Assembly: GCF_963678635.1 (NCBI RefSeq)
Contig: NW_026971184.1
Location: 1 to 43,913, forward strand
Length of the DNA stretch: 43,913 nucleotides
Direction: 5' to 3'
Source of the DNA: Symsagittifera roscoffensis
Lineage: Eukaryota > Xenacoelomorpha > Acoela > Convolutidae
Positions within the stretch are counted from its first letter, which is position 1, and each line of letters opens with the position of its first letter. Below are positions 21,684 to 30,882 of the stretch, piece by piece. The position numbers were made by a program, and so were the translations under genes. The notes below the pieces were generated by a model, which was given only the letters and a program-made list of their open reading frames with translations, searched no databases and was not told the DNA's origin.

Positions 21684-22140
21684 TGTCAAGTGTTTTGGAG
21701 GTTCTCTATAGGACGCAGATGAGGACGAGTTTGTAGCGATTTTTGTAGAACTGGAGGTGTCAATGCCTCCGAGGAGCCCTCATGTTCATCTATTGTGATG
21801 GGGTTTTCGACTGATCCTACTTCCTCCCAAGGAAAGAGGAAATCTTTGACTGGTTGAGCCACATATCTAGAGTCAGGTTTGCGGGGGTAGTTATTTCGTG
21901 CTCAGCCACTTGCTCCGCGATTTGCATTTTTCCAGGTTGGTTCTCTGTCATGGGTACTTGCATCATATGATGTTTGTTGAAATACCTTCGCATGACTTCC
22001 ACCATATGCCAGACTTTAATTGCGATGTCTATTCGTGCCAGAAAAAAAGCCAGAGACTGTTTCTCGCAGTTAAATTTGTACTAGATTATGCGGAAACTCA
22101 ACCGAGTCCATAATGTTGCTGTTTTGCACTGAGAAGATCA
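21684..22140 (-). pseudogene. Small acidic ORF family, copy S4 (broken)
   Basis: Minus-strand family copy. The start region is well kept: an ATG near 22137 is followed by codons for IFSVQNSN. The frame continues with interruptions to VWHMVEVMRRYFNKHHMM and EQVAEH, then shifts; the signature QPV-DFLFPWEE is in another frame at about 21865-21820. The tail codons for PITIDEHEG and the LQNT-like end lie at 21800-21690. It confirms the ancestral start seen in S5 and missing in S1. Its 3' end abuts a shortened array spacer, and its 5' side joins a truncated copy of the shared block. Confidence 0.75.
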
Positions 22141-22374
22141 TTTTGAGCAATAAACTGAGTAAAAGATTAAAAAAACAAGAAAGAGCTGAGAGAAGGGGTT
22201 GCTGACGGAAGATACAATAAAATTAGGACATTTAGAGATGAGAGAAAAGGTAATTGAGTGTAGTTTAGTTGAAAATAAAATGATTTTCAATGAGGAGTGA
22301 GGGGTACCAACCAGAATTGACTTTGCTTCTTTGGATAGTAGTCGTGTCAATCAGATTTCAGCTTTCTTTCATGA
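22141..22374 (+). repeat. Truncated shared non-coding block
   Basis: This corresponds to the start of the blocks at 24690 and 29470 (GAGCTGAGAGAAGGGGTTGC, GTAGTTTAGTTGAAAATAAA, TAGTCGTGTCAATCAGATTT). It stops at ATGACTATTTTCGACCAAGT, where array 7 begins, so an array has replaced the rest of the block. Confidence 0.75.
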
Positions 22375-22790
22375 CTATTTTCGACCAAGTGCAAAAAATG
22401 CTTCACTTTTTTCTACGAAAAATGCGAGAAGTGTTTCGCTCTTATGGGCAAAATGCGAAAATTGTTTCAGTTTTCCGACAAAATGGGAAAAACGTTTCTT
22501 TTTGTTTCTTACAAAATAAAAAAAACTTTTTTTTTCTCTCGACGAGATGCAAAAATTGTTTCAATTTTCCTGAAAAGCTGCAAAAATATTTCAGTTGTTC
22601 CGAGAAAATGCGAAAACTGTTACTTTCGTTTCCTACAAAATGTGAAAATTGTTCCAAATTTTTTGACAAGATGAGAAAAGTGTTTCATTTTTTCTCGACA
22701 AGATGCAAAAAGGTTTCACTTGTTTTCTAGAAAATCGAAAAAAAAGTGATTGAGTTTTACTGACAAGATGCAAAAAACCAAGAGGTATTT
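22375..22790 (+). repeat. 31-bp satellite-like array 7
   Basis: More diverged units than in arrays 2-6 (for example GCGAAAATTGTTTCAGTTTTCC and CTCGACGAGATGCAAAAATTG), with the CGCTCTTATGGGCAAAATGC variant near 22435. It begins directly inside a truncated shared block. Confidence 0.9.
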
Positions 22791-23014
22791 TTTACTTGAG
22801 TACAAGTTTTCTATTGTTTTCTTTTCTGTATTATGTGTGCAAAAAATAAACAAATATCTTCGTGTGCTAAATTAGGTTTTTCAATTGTTTACCCTAAACG
22901 TCTCAGTTATTTTCATAAATAAAATGAAAATGAAGAAACTAACTAATTACGAAGAAGGAAGTTAATGCCAATATTGTTTTTATTTTGTTTCTTATCAACA
23001 GACATGAAAAAAGA

Positions 23015-23715
23015 TGCCAAAAGTCTTTCAGTTTTTCCGATAAAAATGGGTAGAATGTTTCATTTTTTCTCCTACAGGTTGTGAAAATTGTTTCTGTCGA
23101 TAAGATGCAGAAAGTGTTTCATTTTGTTCCTACTAAATGCGAAAAGTGTTTCACTTTTTTTACAAAAAGCAAAAAATGTTTAATTTTTTTTGACAAGGTG
23201 CGAAAAGTGTTTTAAATTTTCCGACAAAATGCGAAAAGTGTTCCTTTTTTTTCCTACAAAATGTGAGAAGTGTTTCACTTTTTTGACAAGATGCGAAAAG
23301 TGTTTCGCTTTTTCTACAAAATCCGAAAAGTGCGTTATTTTTTAACTGAATCCAAAAAAAATTTCACTTTTTTGACAAGAAGCGAAAAATGTTTCACTTT
23401 TTTTCGACAAAAATGCAAAATTTTTTTTAATTTTTTGACAAGATGCGAAAAGTGTTTCAGTTTTTTTCGACAAAAAGGAAAAAATGTTTCATTTTCTCCT
23501 ACAAGTTGAAAATTGTTTCGTTTTCTTTCGACAAGATGCAGAAAATGTTTCGTTTTTTTTCTTACAAAACGCGGAAAAAGTTTCACTTTTTCTACAAAAA
23601 GCAAAAATTGTTTCAATTTTTTCTGACAAGATGCGAAAAGTGTTTCAGTTTTTCCTACAAAATCCGGAAAGTGTTTGAGTTTTTTTGACAGGTTGCAAAT
23701 AGCCATCAGGTATTT
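23015..23715 (+). repeat. 31-bp satellite-like array 8
   Basis: Units alternate TACAAAATGCGAAAAGTG and GACAAGATGCGAAAAGTG with TTTCACTTTTTT. The unit length varies more here because of variable poly-T tracts and lost bases. Confidence 0.92.
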
Positions 23716-23784
23716 TCTACTTGTATACAAATTTTCCATTGTTTTTTTTCTATAATATGTGTGCAAAAAAAAAAAACAATTGTC

Positions 23785-23960
23785 TTAACTAAATGCAAAA
23801 AGTGTTTCTTTTTTTTCTACAAAATGTGAGAAGTGTTTCACCGTTTTGACAAGATGCGAAAAGCGTTTCACATATCTTACAAAATTCGGAAAGTGTTTAA
23901 TTTTTTTTTAACAGAATGCAAAAATAGTTTGAGTTTATTTGACAAGATACAATAAAACAT
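23785..23960 (+). repeat. 31-bp satellite-like array 9 (short)
   Basis: About five units after a shortened spacer ending GTGTGCAAAAAAAAAAAACA. A further spacer (23965-24185) then leads to the 3' end of small-ORF copy S5. Confidence 0.88.
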
Positions 23961-24189
23961 CAGGTATTTTCTATTGTATACAAATTTTTCCTTGTTTTTT
24001 TTCTATAATATGTGTGCAAAAACTTAACAATTGTCTAAACATATTTGAAGCGCTAAATCAAGTTCTAATTGTTTTTCAATAGTTTACCTTGAACTTCTCA
24101 TCTATTTTCATAATCAAAATGGAATTGAAGAAAATAATTAGTTACAAAAAACAAACTTAATGCAAAACAACAGTTATTCACAAGAAATG

Positions 24190-24660
24190 TCAATCAAAGA
24201 TATGCCAAGTATTCTGGAGGTTTTCTGTAGGAAGCAGAGGAGGACGAGGTTGTAGCGGTTGTTGTAGAGCTGGAGGGGTTATTATTTCCGAGAAGCCCTC
24301 ATCTTCATCTATTGTGATGGGGTTTTCGACTGAGCCTGTTTCCTTCCAAGGATAGAGGAAATCGTCGACTGGTTGAGACATGAGTGTGGGGATAGTTAAT
24401 TCCCACGTGCTCAGCCAGTTCCTCCTTCTTTTGCACATCTCCAGTTTCTTTCTCTGTCCTGGGTACTTGCATCATATGATGTTCATTGAAATCCATTCTC
24501 TTCACTTCCACCATATGCCAGAATTTGATTGCGATGTCCATTCGTACCGGAAAAAAACCCAGAGATTGTTTCTCGCACTTGAACTTGTACTAGATCAGTC
24601 GAAAATTCAACCGAGTACATAAAGTTGCCGTTTTGCACTGAGAAGATCATTTTGAGCAAA
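24190..24660 (-). pseudogene. Small acidic ORF family, copy S5 (two frameshifts)
   Basis: Minus-strand copy that reveals the ancestral layout best. An ATG near 24650 starts codons for IFSVQNGNFMYSVEFS and continues to VRETISGFFSGTNG. The frame then shifts to MDIAIKFWHMVEVKRMDFNEHHMM, where S1 has a stop, and on to EELAEHVGINYP. A second shift brings in MSQPVDDFLYPWKETGSVEN, PITIDEDEGFSE and a Pro/Gln-rich tail ending LQNT. Joined across the shifts the ancestral protein would be close to 155-160 residues. Its 5' side runs straight into a complete shared block (24690-25890), in the arrangement of copy A. Confidence 0.78.
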
Positions 24661-24689
24661 AAATTGCGAAAAATAATGAAAAACAAGAG

Positions 24690-25890
24690 AGAGCTGAGAG
24701 AGGGTGTAACTGATGGAATGTAAATTAAAATTAAGACATTTAGAATTGAGAGAAAAGTTAATTGACGGTAGTTTAGTTGAAAATATAAAGATTTTTATTT
24801 AGGAGTGATTGGCATCAATCAGAATTGATTTTGTTTCTTTGGATTGTAATCGTGTCAATCAGCTTTCAGCTTTTTTTTATGAATATCTTGTATAGAAATC
24901 CTGTCCAATCGAAAACCGAGTTTCAATTCATATATTTGTCACAAAAAAGTTATTTTCAGTTTTAATTGTCGTATCCAATCATAGGACTCTTTTAAGTCTT
25001 AAATTCTACAAATAATCAATTATATACACAAAAGCAATCGCAAAAATAAATGACCAAAAATTGTTTGCTGTACCGATAAGAAAAATTGGCTATATAACTA
25101 ACAAAAGAAAAGCATACAAGTAGTTTTTCTACAACTTTTTTCATCAATTTTGGTGAAATTCTTGAATGTAATCAATGATAAATTGATGAATTTGGAGCAG
25201 ATAGTCAATTTCTTTGATTTTGATGTATATTTGAGAGGATACCTCGTTATTAAAAAAACTTTCAAAGCAATTCTCTGGAAATCTTATTCCAAACTTGATC
25301 ATACAGGATTCTCAACTTTCAAAAATCTTTGAGTAAATGAAGAAAAAAAGAACTCTGCTGGGAATTTGTTACTATTTTTGGAGTCGGGTAAGGAATATTA
25401 AGTGTTTTCAAATTTTATCGGACGATTTTTTGTTAACCTCGAGTTTTCTAAAATAAAACATTTTTTTTCCTTGTCAGGTGTATTTCAGCCGTAAGTTCAA
25501 AGCTTGGATAGGCAATTTGTGGATCAAAACTAGACTCTTTGATTGAGTAAGTTTCCCCAAAAAACATTACTTAGATGGAGAACTCTATTTTGGACATCAT
25601 ACACGTCCAAAAATTGTGAAAAATTCAAGAATCTACATCTATTTCATCGAAAAGAAAATCACACGGAAAATGATATTTTTTCTTTTAGAGTATCTCGAGG
25701 AAAATCAAATGTTTTTTGATAGGCAATCTTCGAATATTGATTAGAGTTTTTAATAAAAGATAAAATTGTTCTAACAAGTATTGTTCGATTCTGATTGGTT
25801 GATAGCAAAACTTTTGAAAAATCCCTGTCTAGATTGGATAATTTTTTTTCAGCTACGCTGAATAGCATATCCATTCTGATTTTTTTTCAC
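24690..25890 (+). repeat. Shared non-coding block, copy C
   Basis: Homologous in direct orientation to 29470-30720 and inverted to 8960-10550. Landmarks are GGTAGTTTAGTTGAAAATAT, ATTGATTTTGTTTCTTTGGA, TATACACAAAAGCAATCGCA, TTGTTTGCTGTACCGATAAG and GCAGATAGTCAATTTCTTTG. No polymerase sequence follows: the match ends at the 179-bp tandem duplication. Copy C is therefore small ORF plus block only. Confidence 0.85.
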
Positions 25891-26250
25891 CTTAAAAACA
25901 AATGATTAAGAAATTCACTTGAATGTTTTTGTTTTACCTTTATTAACTTTTGAGGCTAATTAGCTCTAAATCTCCCTTTTTTTCTGTGTTTTAAGTGTAA
26001 CTTAGTGTGTTCCAATGGCGTATTTTTGTGCTCCAACTGTAAGTTTTATACATATAGCAACGAAGAAACCTTAAAAACAAATGATTAAGAAATTCACTTA
26101 AATATTTTTGTTTTACCTTTTTTTTTAACTTTTGAGGCTAATTAGCTCTAAATCTCCCATTTTTTCTGTGTTTTAACTGTAACTTAGTGTGTTCCAATGG
26201 CGTATTTTTGTGCTCCAACTGTAAGTTTTATACATATAGCAGCGAAGAAA
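25891..26250. repeat. Tandem duplication, 179-bp unit, two copies
   Basis: CTTAAAAACAAATGATTAAG begins at 25891 and again at 26070. Both units continue through TTTTGAGGCTAATTAGCTCT, GTGTGTTCCAATGGCGTATT and TTTTATACATATAGCA. They differ by a few substitutions and a poly-T length change. The first unit begins where homology to the shared block stops. Confidence 0.93.
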
Positions 26251-28929
26251 TCAACAATCATATAAAGAGGAATCATGATTCTTGACAACACAATCATGAT
26301 AAATTTTCTCAGCAGTTTCGAAACACACTCTACGAGAAGGTAAACTAACATTTTTTAAACTTTGGATAAAAATGTTTGAAACTGTGAAAAATCTATCTAC
26401 TAAATTTGAAAAATTATAGTAAAAATGATACAGTTTTTAATCACTTTTCTTGATCTATTTTTGTTTTTTTTTCAAAGGTTCTGGTTGATGATATAAACAG
26501 CAACACTCGAGTTCAAATTGTCGTGAAACTTTCAATGGAAATCGATCCGAAAACCTATTTCCTGCAGTGAAAACTCAATTGGTTGCAAACTTGCGGAGAT
26601 TTTGTTGCGATAAAGTGAGTAAAAGTTGCGATTTCGTGTATTAAAAATGAACAACGAACGCTAATGTTATTTGATTTTTGGTTGAAACATTGTAGTAATT
26701 AGTTGATCTCGAAACATTGAAATGTTTTGACTAGTTACTATTTCAAAAGTCTTCCTTGTTTAGTGCTCGTGAAAATAATCAAAGTAGTGCATTTTTAAGC
26801 AGATTATGGGGTCAATTTATTCAGAACTGAGTTTTTTTTTTTTTTTTTTTGCCGGTTTCAGGAAAAAAAATTGATAAATGACTAAGAAAAGAAAAAAAAC
26901 TTTGAAAACTTCATCTGAATAATATACAACGTCTTCAAATTTAAAAATACTTCGATACAGAAATTCAGAAATGAAACAGCAACATGCTGTTATCAGATTG
27001 AGAAATCGTTTGAAAAGTTTTAGCAAAAAGTTTATGGTTTTAATTATGTATTGAATTATTGAATATTCGTTGAAATGAAAGTTTTTTTCTTCTAAAACTC
27101 AGTTTTTAAGTAGACTTTTGTTCAATTCAAATTAAGTTGGAAGATAGTAGATGAAGCACGAACAGATAAAAAACTAATTTGATTAAGAAACTCAATTTAT
27201 ATCATTGGAAGTTATAGCTTATAAGTTATATCTTGAGAAAAATCCAACATAAAAGTAAAATGTTTGGAAATTCCTTCGTCATTTGATTATTATTTTAAGT
27301 CATACAAAAATTCATCAGATGTGAGAAGGTCTTTGTGAATCAACTTCGATATCATTTCGAAGATGATACGCATAAATCTACGCATAAATTGAAATTTCGT
27401 TTTCAAGATCACATTTCACTGATTGATAAAAAAAATTTGATAAACATCAAAAGCTTGGATGTGGAAAGACTTTTAGAGAAAAAAAGATGGAGATTGCTGA
27501 AAATTACTAAACAAACTGATATTTTGGCAGAACCAGCTCTAGGAAATTGTAATCATACGAACTTTACCATGGAAAATTTTAACATGATAGACTTCAGCTA
27601 CTACAGACTGTGTTCTGCTTAGCTTCATTTTTTTTCAATTAGAAAAATATGTAGAACTAAAGAGTCTCTTTTGATTATAAAATTTGGCAAAACTGCTCAA
27701 TTGTTACAGTTTGCAACTCGATTTTTTTTAAAAACGATGATTGCCTATTTCTACTTGAAATTAAAATAAAGATTTATAAAATTAAGATTAAAAACTATCA
27801 AGCTGCTCTTAATTTGTTCTAAAAACTCAACATAAAATACAGCTTTTTTTCTCATTTTTACACGTAATTTTGAATGTTTTAACATGCTTCTATTTTTTCT
27901 CACTGAGACTTTTTGAGAAAAACTCCAACGCAAATCAAGAATAAAAAGCTATTTAAAATCTTCTTTGCAAGAAACTTGATAACTAATGATCGTAAAAATT
28001 GTACCCTTGCTGAAAAAGTTTTTTTTGTTTTCAATGAACAAGCGGATCTAAAAGAGAAGAGGTAATAATTACAAAGCAATTATCAGTCGTTATTGGCTTT
28101 AATTTTATCTCTGCCAGTAAATTGTTCGTTCAATTGATACCATTTACCTCTTAAACTCTCCAGTTCTGACTAAATTTTCAATAGCGAAAAAACGAAAAAA
28201 AAAAACAGAAACCACAAGTAACTCTAAAACGTAAAAATTTTCTACGGAAAAATCTTGAAACTAAGTAATAGAAGCAACAGAGAGTTTCATCCAAACTAAC
28301 ATAAAATTTAAGAAAAAAAAGTTGCTCAATTTTTAGTCAATTTTAGCAGTAAAGTAATCATTTTTCAACAAGGATCCAAATCTTGTTTATTTTTATCAAT
28401 ATGAAAAACTTCTCAAAATGTTTGAAAGAAAGTGTAAATCTGGTTTGATCATTGAGAAGAAACTGAGGAGGAGTTGGATCGAAGAGTTCAATAAAGAAAT
28501 TTTGAGAAATAATGCTCTGATTGTTTCTTTGAAGTGAGATTCTCGGGTGAAATCTCCTTGAATTGGACTAAAAACCATTTAATTACACACATGAAAGGTT
28601 AAGAATGGAACACTTTGGATAAATTTGAATAATTGATAATCTCTCGAAAAATACTGTGAATTCCTTTTTTTTCCGAGAAATCGGAAAGTTCAATATTGAT
28701 TCAGCTAATATGAGCTTTTTATGATCAGATCAATATTTAACCAATTTTTAGCTCAAAATAGATTAAAGTTTTTTGTACCTCAAAATTTTGAGGGAAATTG
28801 TAAAAAATCTATAATTTTACTCAAAACTTTGTATCACTTCCTTAACATGATGCCAATTAAAATGCATTTAAGCTTAACTTTACACTCTGCACGTAAGCAT
28901 GTTTGTTTTTTCAATTAGATCGGAAGCAA
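26251..28929. other. AT-rich interval with little coding evidence
   Basis: It contains a poly-T tract near 26830-26850, a fragment at 28268-28390 shared with 11568-11712, and short open frames of low-complexity composition. One 107-codon open stretch at 27299-27622 is listed separately. Nothing else could be supported. Confidence 0.55.
27299..27622 (+). CDS. Weak hypothetical ORF or exon
   Basis: Open for 107 codons after a TAA at 27296, with no ATG at its beginning (first in-frame ATG far downstream). It could only be an internal or terminal exon. The peptide is basic and mixed (RYHFEDDTHKSTHKLKF, LDVERLLEKKRWRLLKI, then NHTNFTMENFNMIDF) and has less Phe/Lys repeat bias than neighbouring frames. 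No acceptor clearly marks its start and no family is recognised. It may be chance. Confidence 0.22.
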   Translation, partial: VIQKFIRCEKVFVNQLRYHFEDDTHKSTHKLKFRFQDHISLIDKKNLINIKSLDVERLLEKKRWRLLKITKQTDILAEPALGNCNHTNFTMENFNMIDFSYYRLCSA

Positions 28930-29065
28930 CAAAAAATCAGTCAAAACTTTGAGATTTCTGCAATTTTTTTCAAAAACTTTGAATGTTTTGCATTTTTTCG
29001 CAAAACTTTGAAATTTTTGCAAGTTTTTTCCAAAAACTTCACTTTTTTTGAAGTTTCAGTAGTTT
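28930..29065 (+). repeat. Short array, about 31-bp period, distinct unit
   Basis: About four units of the form ACTTTGAAATTTTTGCAA then TTTTTTCCAAAA. The period and alternating A/T runs resemble the large arrays, but the core AAAAGTG...CACTTTT is missing. The unit is a diverged relative or an independent array. The open frame across it is a by-product. Confidence 0.7.
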
Positions 29066-29335
29066 TCAGCATAGTTTCAATTACCTTGAAAACTGTTTTA
29101 AAAAGTAAGATCATATAATATATTAGTTATCAAGTCAAATTATATGCACATCAAAAAATTGCACATCTTACTTCTGAATTACCTTGAACCAAAAAAAAAA
29201 CTTTCAATACACAATCCACACCTAATACTCACCATTTACGTAACGCGTGCCGAGTTTTAGGCAAAAAAACCAGACATTTCTACACAAAATCCATTAAAAA
29301 ACCATCACACTTACCAATCCCTATCTTTGTACAAT

Positions 29336-29465
29336 GGGAAACATATTCTCTATCTTAATAAATAGGAAGTCTATTCACTATCTGAATATTTAGCTTGCAG
29401 ACTAAATGCTCTACTCTTCAACCACCCCACCCTTCCCCCTGATCGCCTCAGACATCATATACTAC
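29336..29465 (+). repeat. Left flanking direct repeat of element copy B
   Basis: GGGAAACATATTCTCTATCT, AAATAGGAAGTCTATTCACT and CCCTGATCGCCTCAGACAT match 35219-35368 (GGGAAACATTTCTCTATCTT ... CTCCTGATTGCCACCAACAT) in direct orientation. Inside each copy, a CCCTATCTTAATACATAG-like motif recurs two or three times. Confidence 0.78.
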
Positions 29466-29469
29466 TATA

Positions 29470-30720
29470 CAGATTAAAGACAAGAAAAAATTAGTTCTGA
29501 GAGAGGGGGTAGCTGACGGAAGATAAGTTAAAATAAAGACAATTAGAAATGAGAGAGGAGTTAATTGGCGGTAGTTTAGTTGAAGATATAATGATTTTTA
29601 GTTGAGTGATGGGCATCAAACAGAATTGATTTTGCTTCTTCAGATTGTAATCGTGTCAATCAGCTTTGTTTTATGAATTTCTTGTATAGAAATTGTGACC
29701 AATCGGAAAGAGAGTTCCATTATACCTACTCGTCATCTTGTCGTTTCCAATCACAAAAATGTCCCTTTTGTTTCAGTTAACCTATCCAATCATAGAGTTC
29801 ATTTAAGGGCTACAAATAAACAAATATATATACACAAAAGCAATTGCAAAAATAGATGACCAACAGTTGTTTGCTGTACAAATAAGAAAAATTGGTGATA
29901 GAAGTAAAAAAAAAGCATACAAGTAGTTTTTCTAGAAATTTTTTCATCAATTTTAATAAATTTTTTGAATGTAAACAATGAGAAATTGTTGATTTTGGAG
30001 CAGATAGTCAATTTCTGTGATTTCGATGTTGGTTTGAGAGGAAACTCGAGTTCTCCTCTTGAGAGGAAAGCTCAGAGAGGAAAACGCAATCCAAATCTCT
30101 GGAAACCTGATTCCAAACCTGACCAAGCAAGATTTTGCGCTTTGAAACTCTCTAAAGAAATGAAAAAAATGAGACCTTTGCTGAGGTGTTTTTACAAAGT
30201 TTGGTATCTGGTAAGGGATAAAAATAGACTTTGATGTTTTAACATACATTTTTTTGCAATTTCAACTTTTCGAGAATAAACGAAACTTTTTTCCTTAAGT
30301 TTAAAGCAGCCTTAAGTTTAAAGCTTTGATACGCAATATGTGAATCAAAAGTAAAATTTTTGATGGACTAAGTTTCTCTGAAGAGACCTTTCCTCCGCAG
30401 CATAACTCTTTTTTGTACAATATAAATTTCCAAAAATTATGAAAAATGTACGATTCATTATATGTCTAATCAATAGGAAAATCAACTGGATTTTTTTTCT
30501 TGTTGAGTAGCTCGAGAAAATTCAAATGTTTTTCGACAGAACTTTTCAAACAATTACTAGAATTTGAAAAAAATTATAATTAGTTCAATTTGAAAAATTG
30601 TTTGAAAGTGAGTGGTTGACATCGATTAAACAGTGATAAATCAATTCTGATCGGTTAATTTTCCCTAAGCAACAGGAAACAAAAACTTGTTTCATGCTGA
30701 TTTTTTTTACCATAAAAGCA
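29470..30720 (+). repeat. Shared non-coding block, copy B
   Basis: Direct match to 24690-25890 and inverted match to 8960-10550, ending near CATGCTGATTTTTTTTACCA. It is the 5' flank of the copy B polymerase relic and would have held its promoter. No gene was seen inside; a 90-codon open frame at 29965-30234 lacks motifs and is not conserved in the other block copies. Confidence 0.85.
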
Positions 30721-30882
30721 ATGGCTCTGTACTTCGTATAACTACTGACACTTGGTTTCATGTACACTCAACAATTTAAAGTAGTAATAAATCATCTATT
30801 AATTTTTGGGACGTTTCAAATCACTCACTTTGATATGTACCAAAAACTATATTCTTTATTTTTCAGATACGAGAATGTTTAC

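Noticed and set aside
15875-23766. Many Phe/Lys-rich open frames on both strands (up to 161 codons)
   Set aside because: They are translations of the 31-bp arrays in rotating frames, present on both strands at once, and change with every indel.
15930-23960. Regular repeats of about 31 bp that might suggest a CRISPR array
   Set aside because: Units are contiguous and degenerate with no unique spacers, no cas genes are present, and the setting is eukaryotic.
26478-26600. Possible short exon (LVDDINSNTRVQIVVKLSME) after a TTTTCAAAG acceptor-like site
   Set aside because: Only about 30 codons before a stop, no usable donor in phase and no partner exon; too weak to list.
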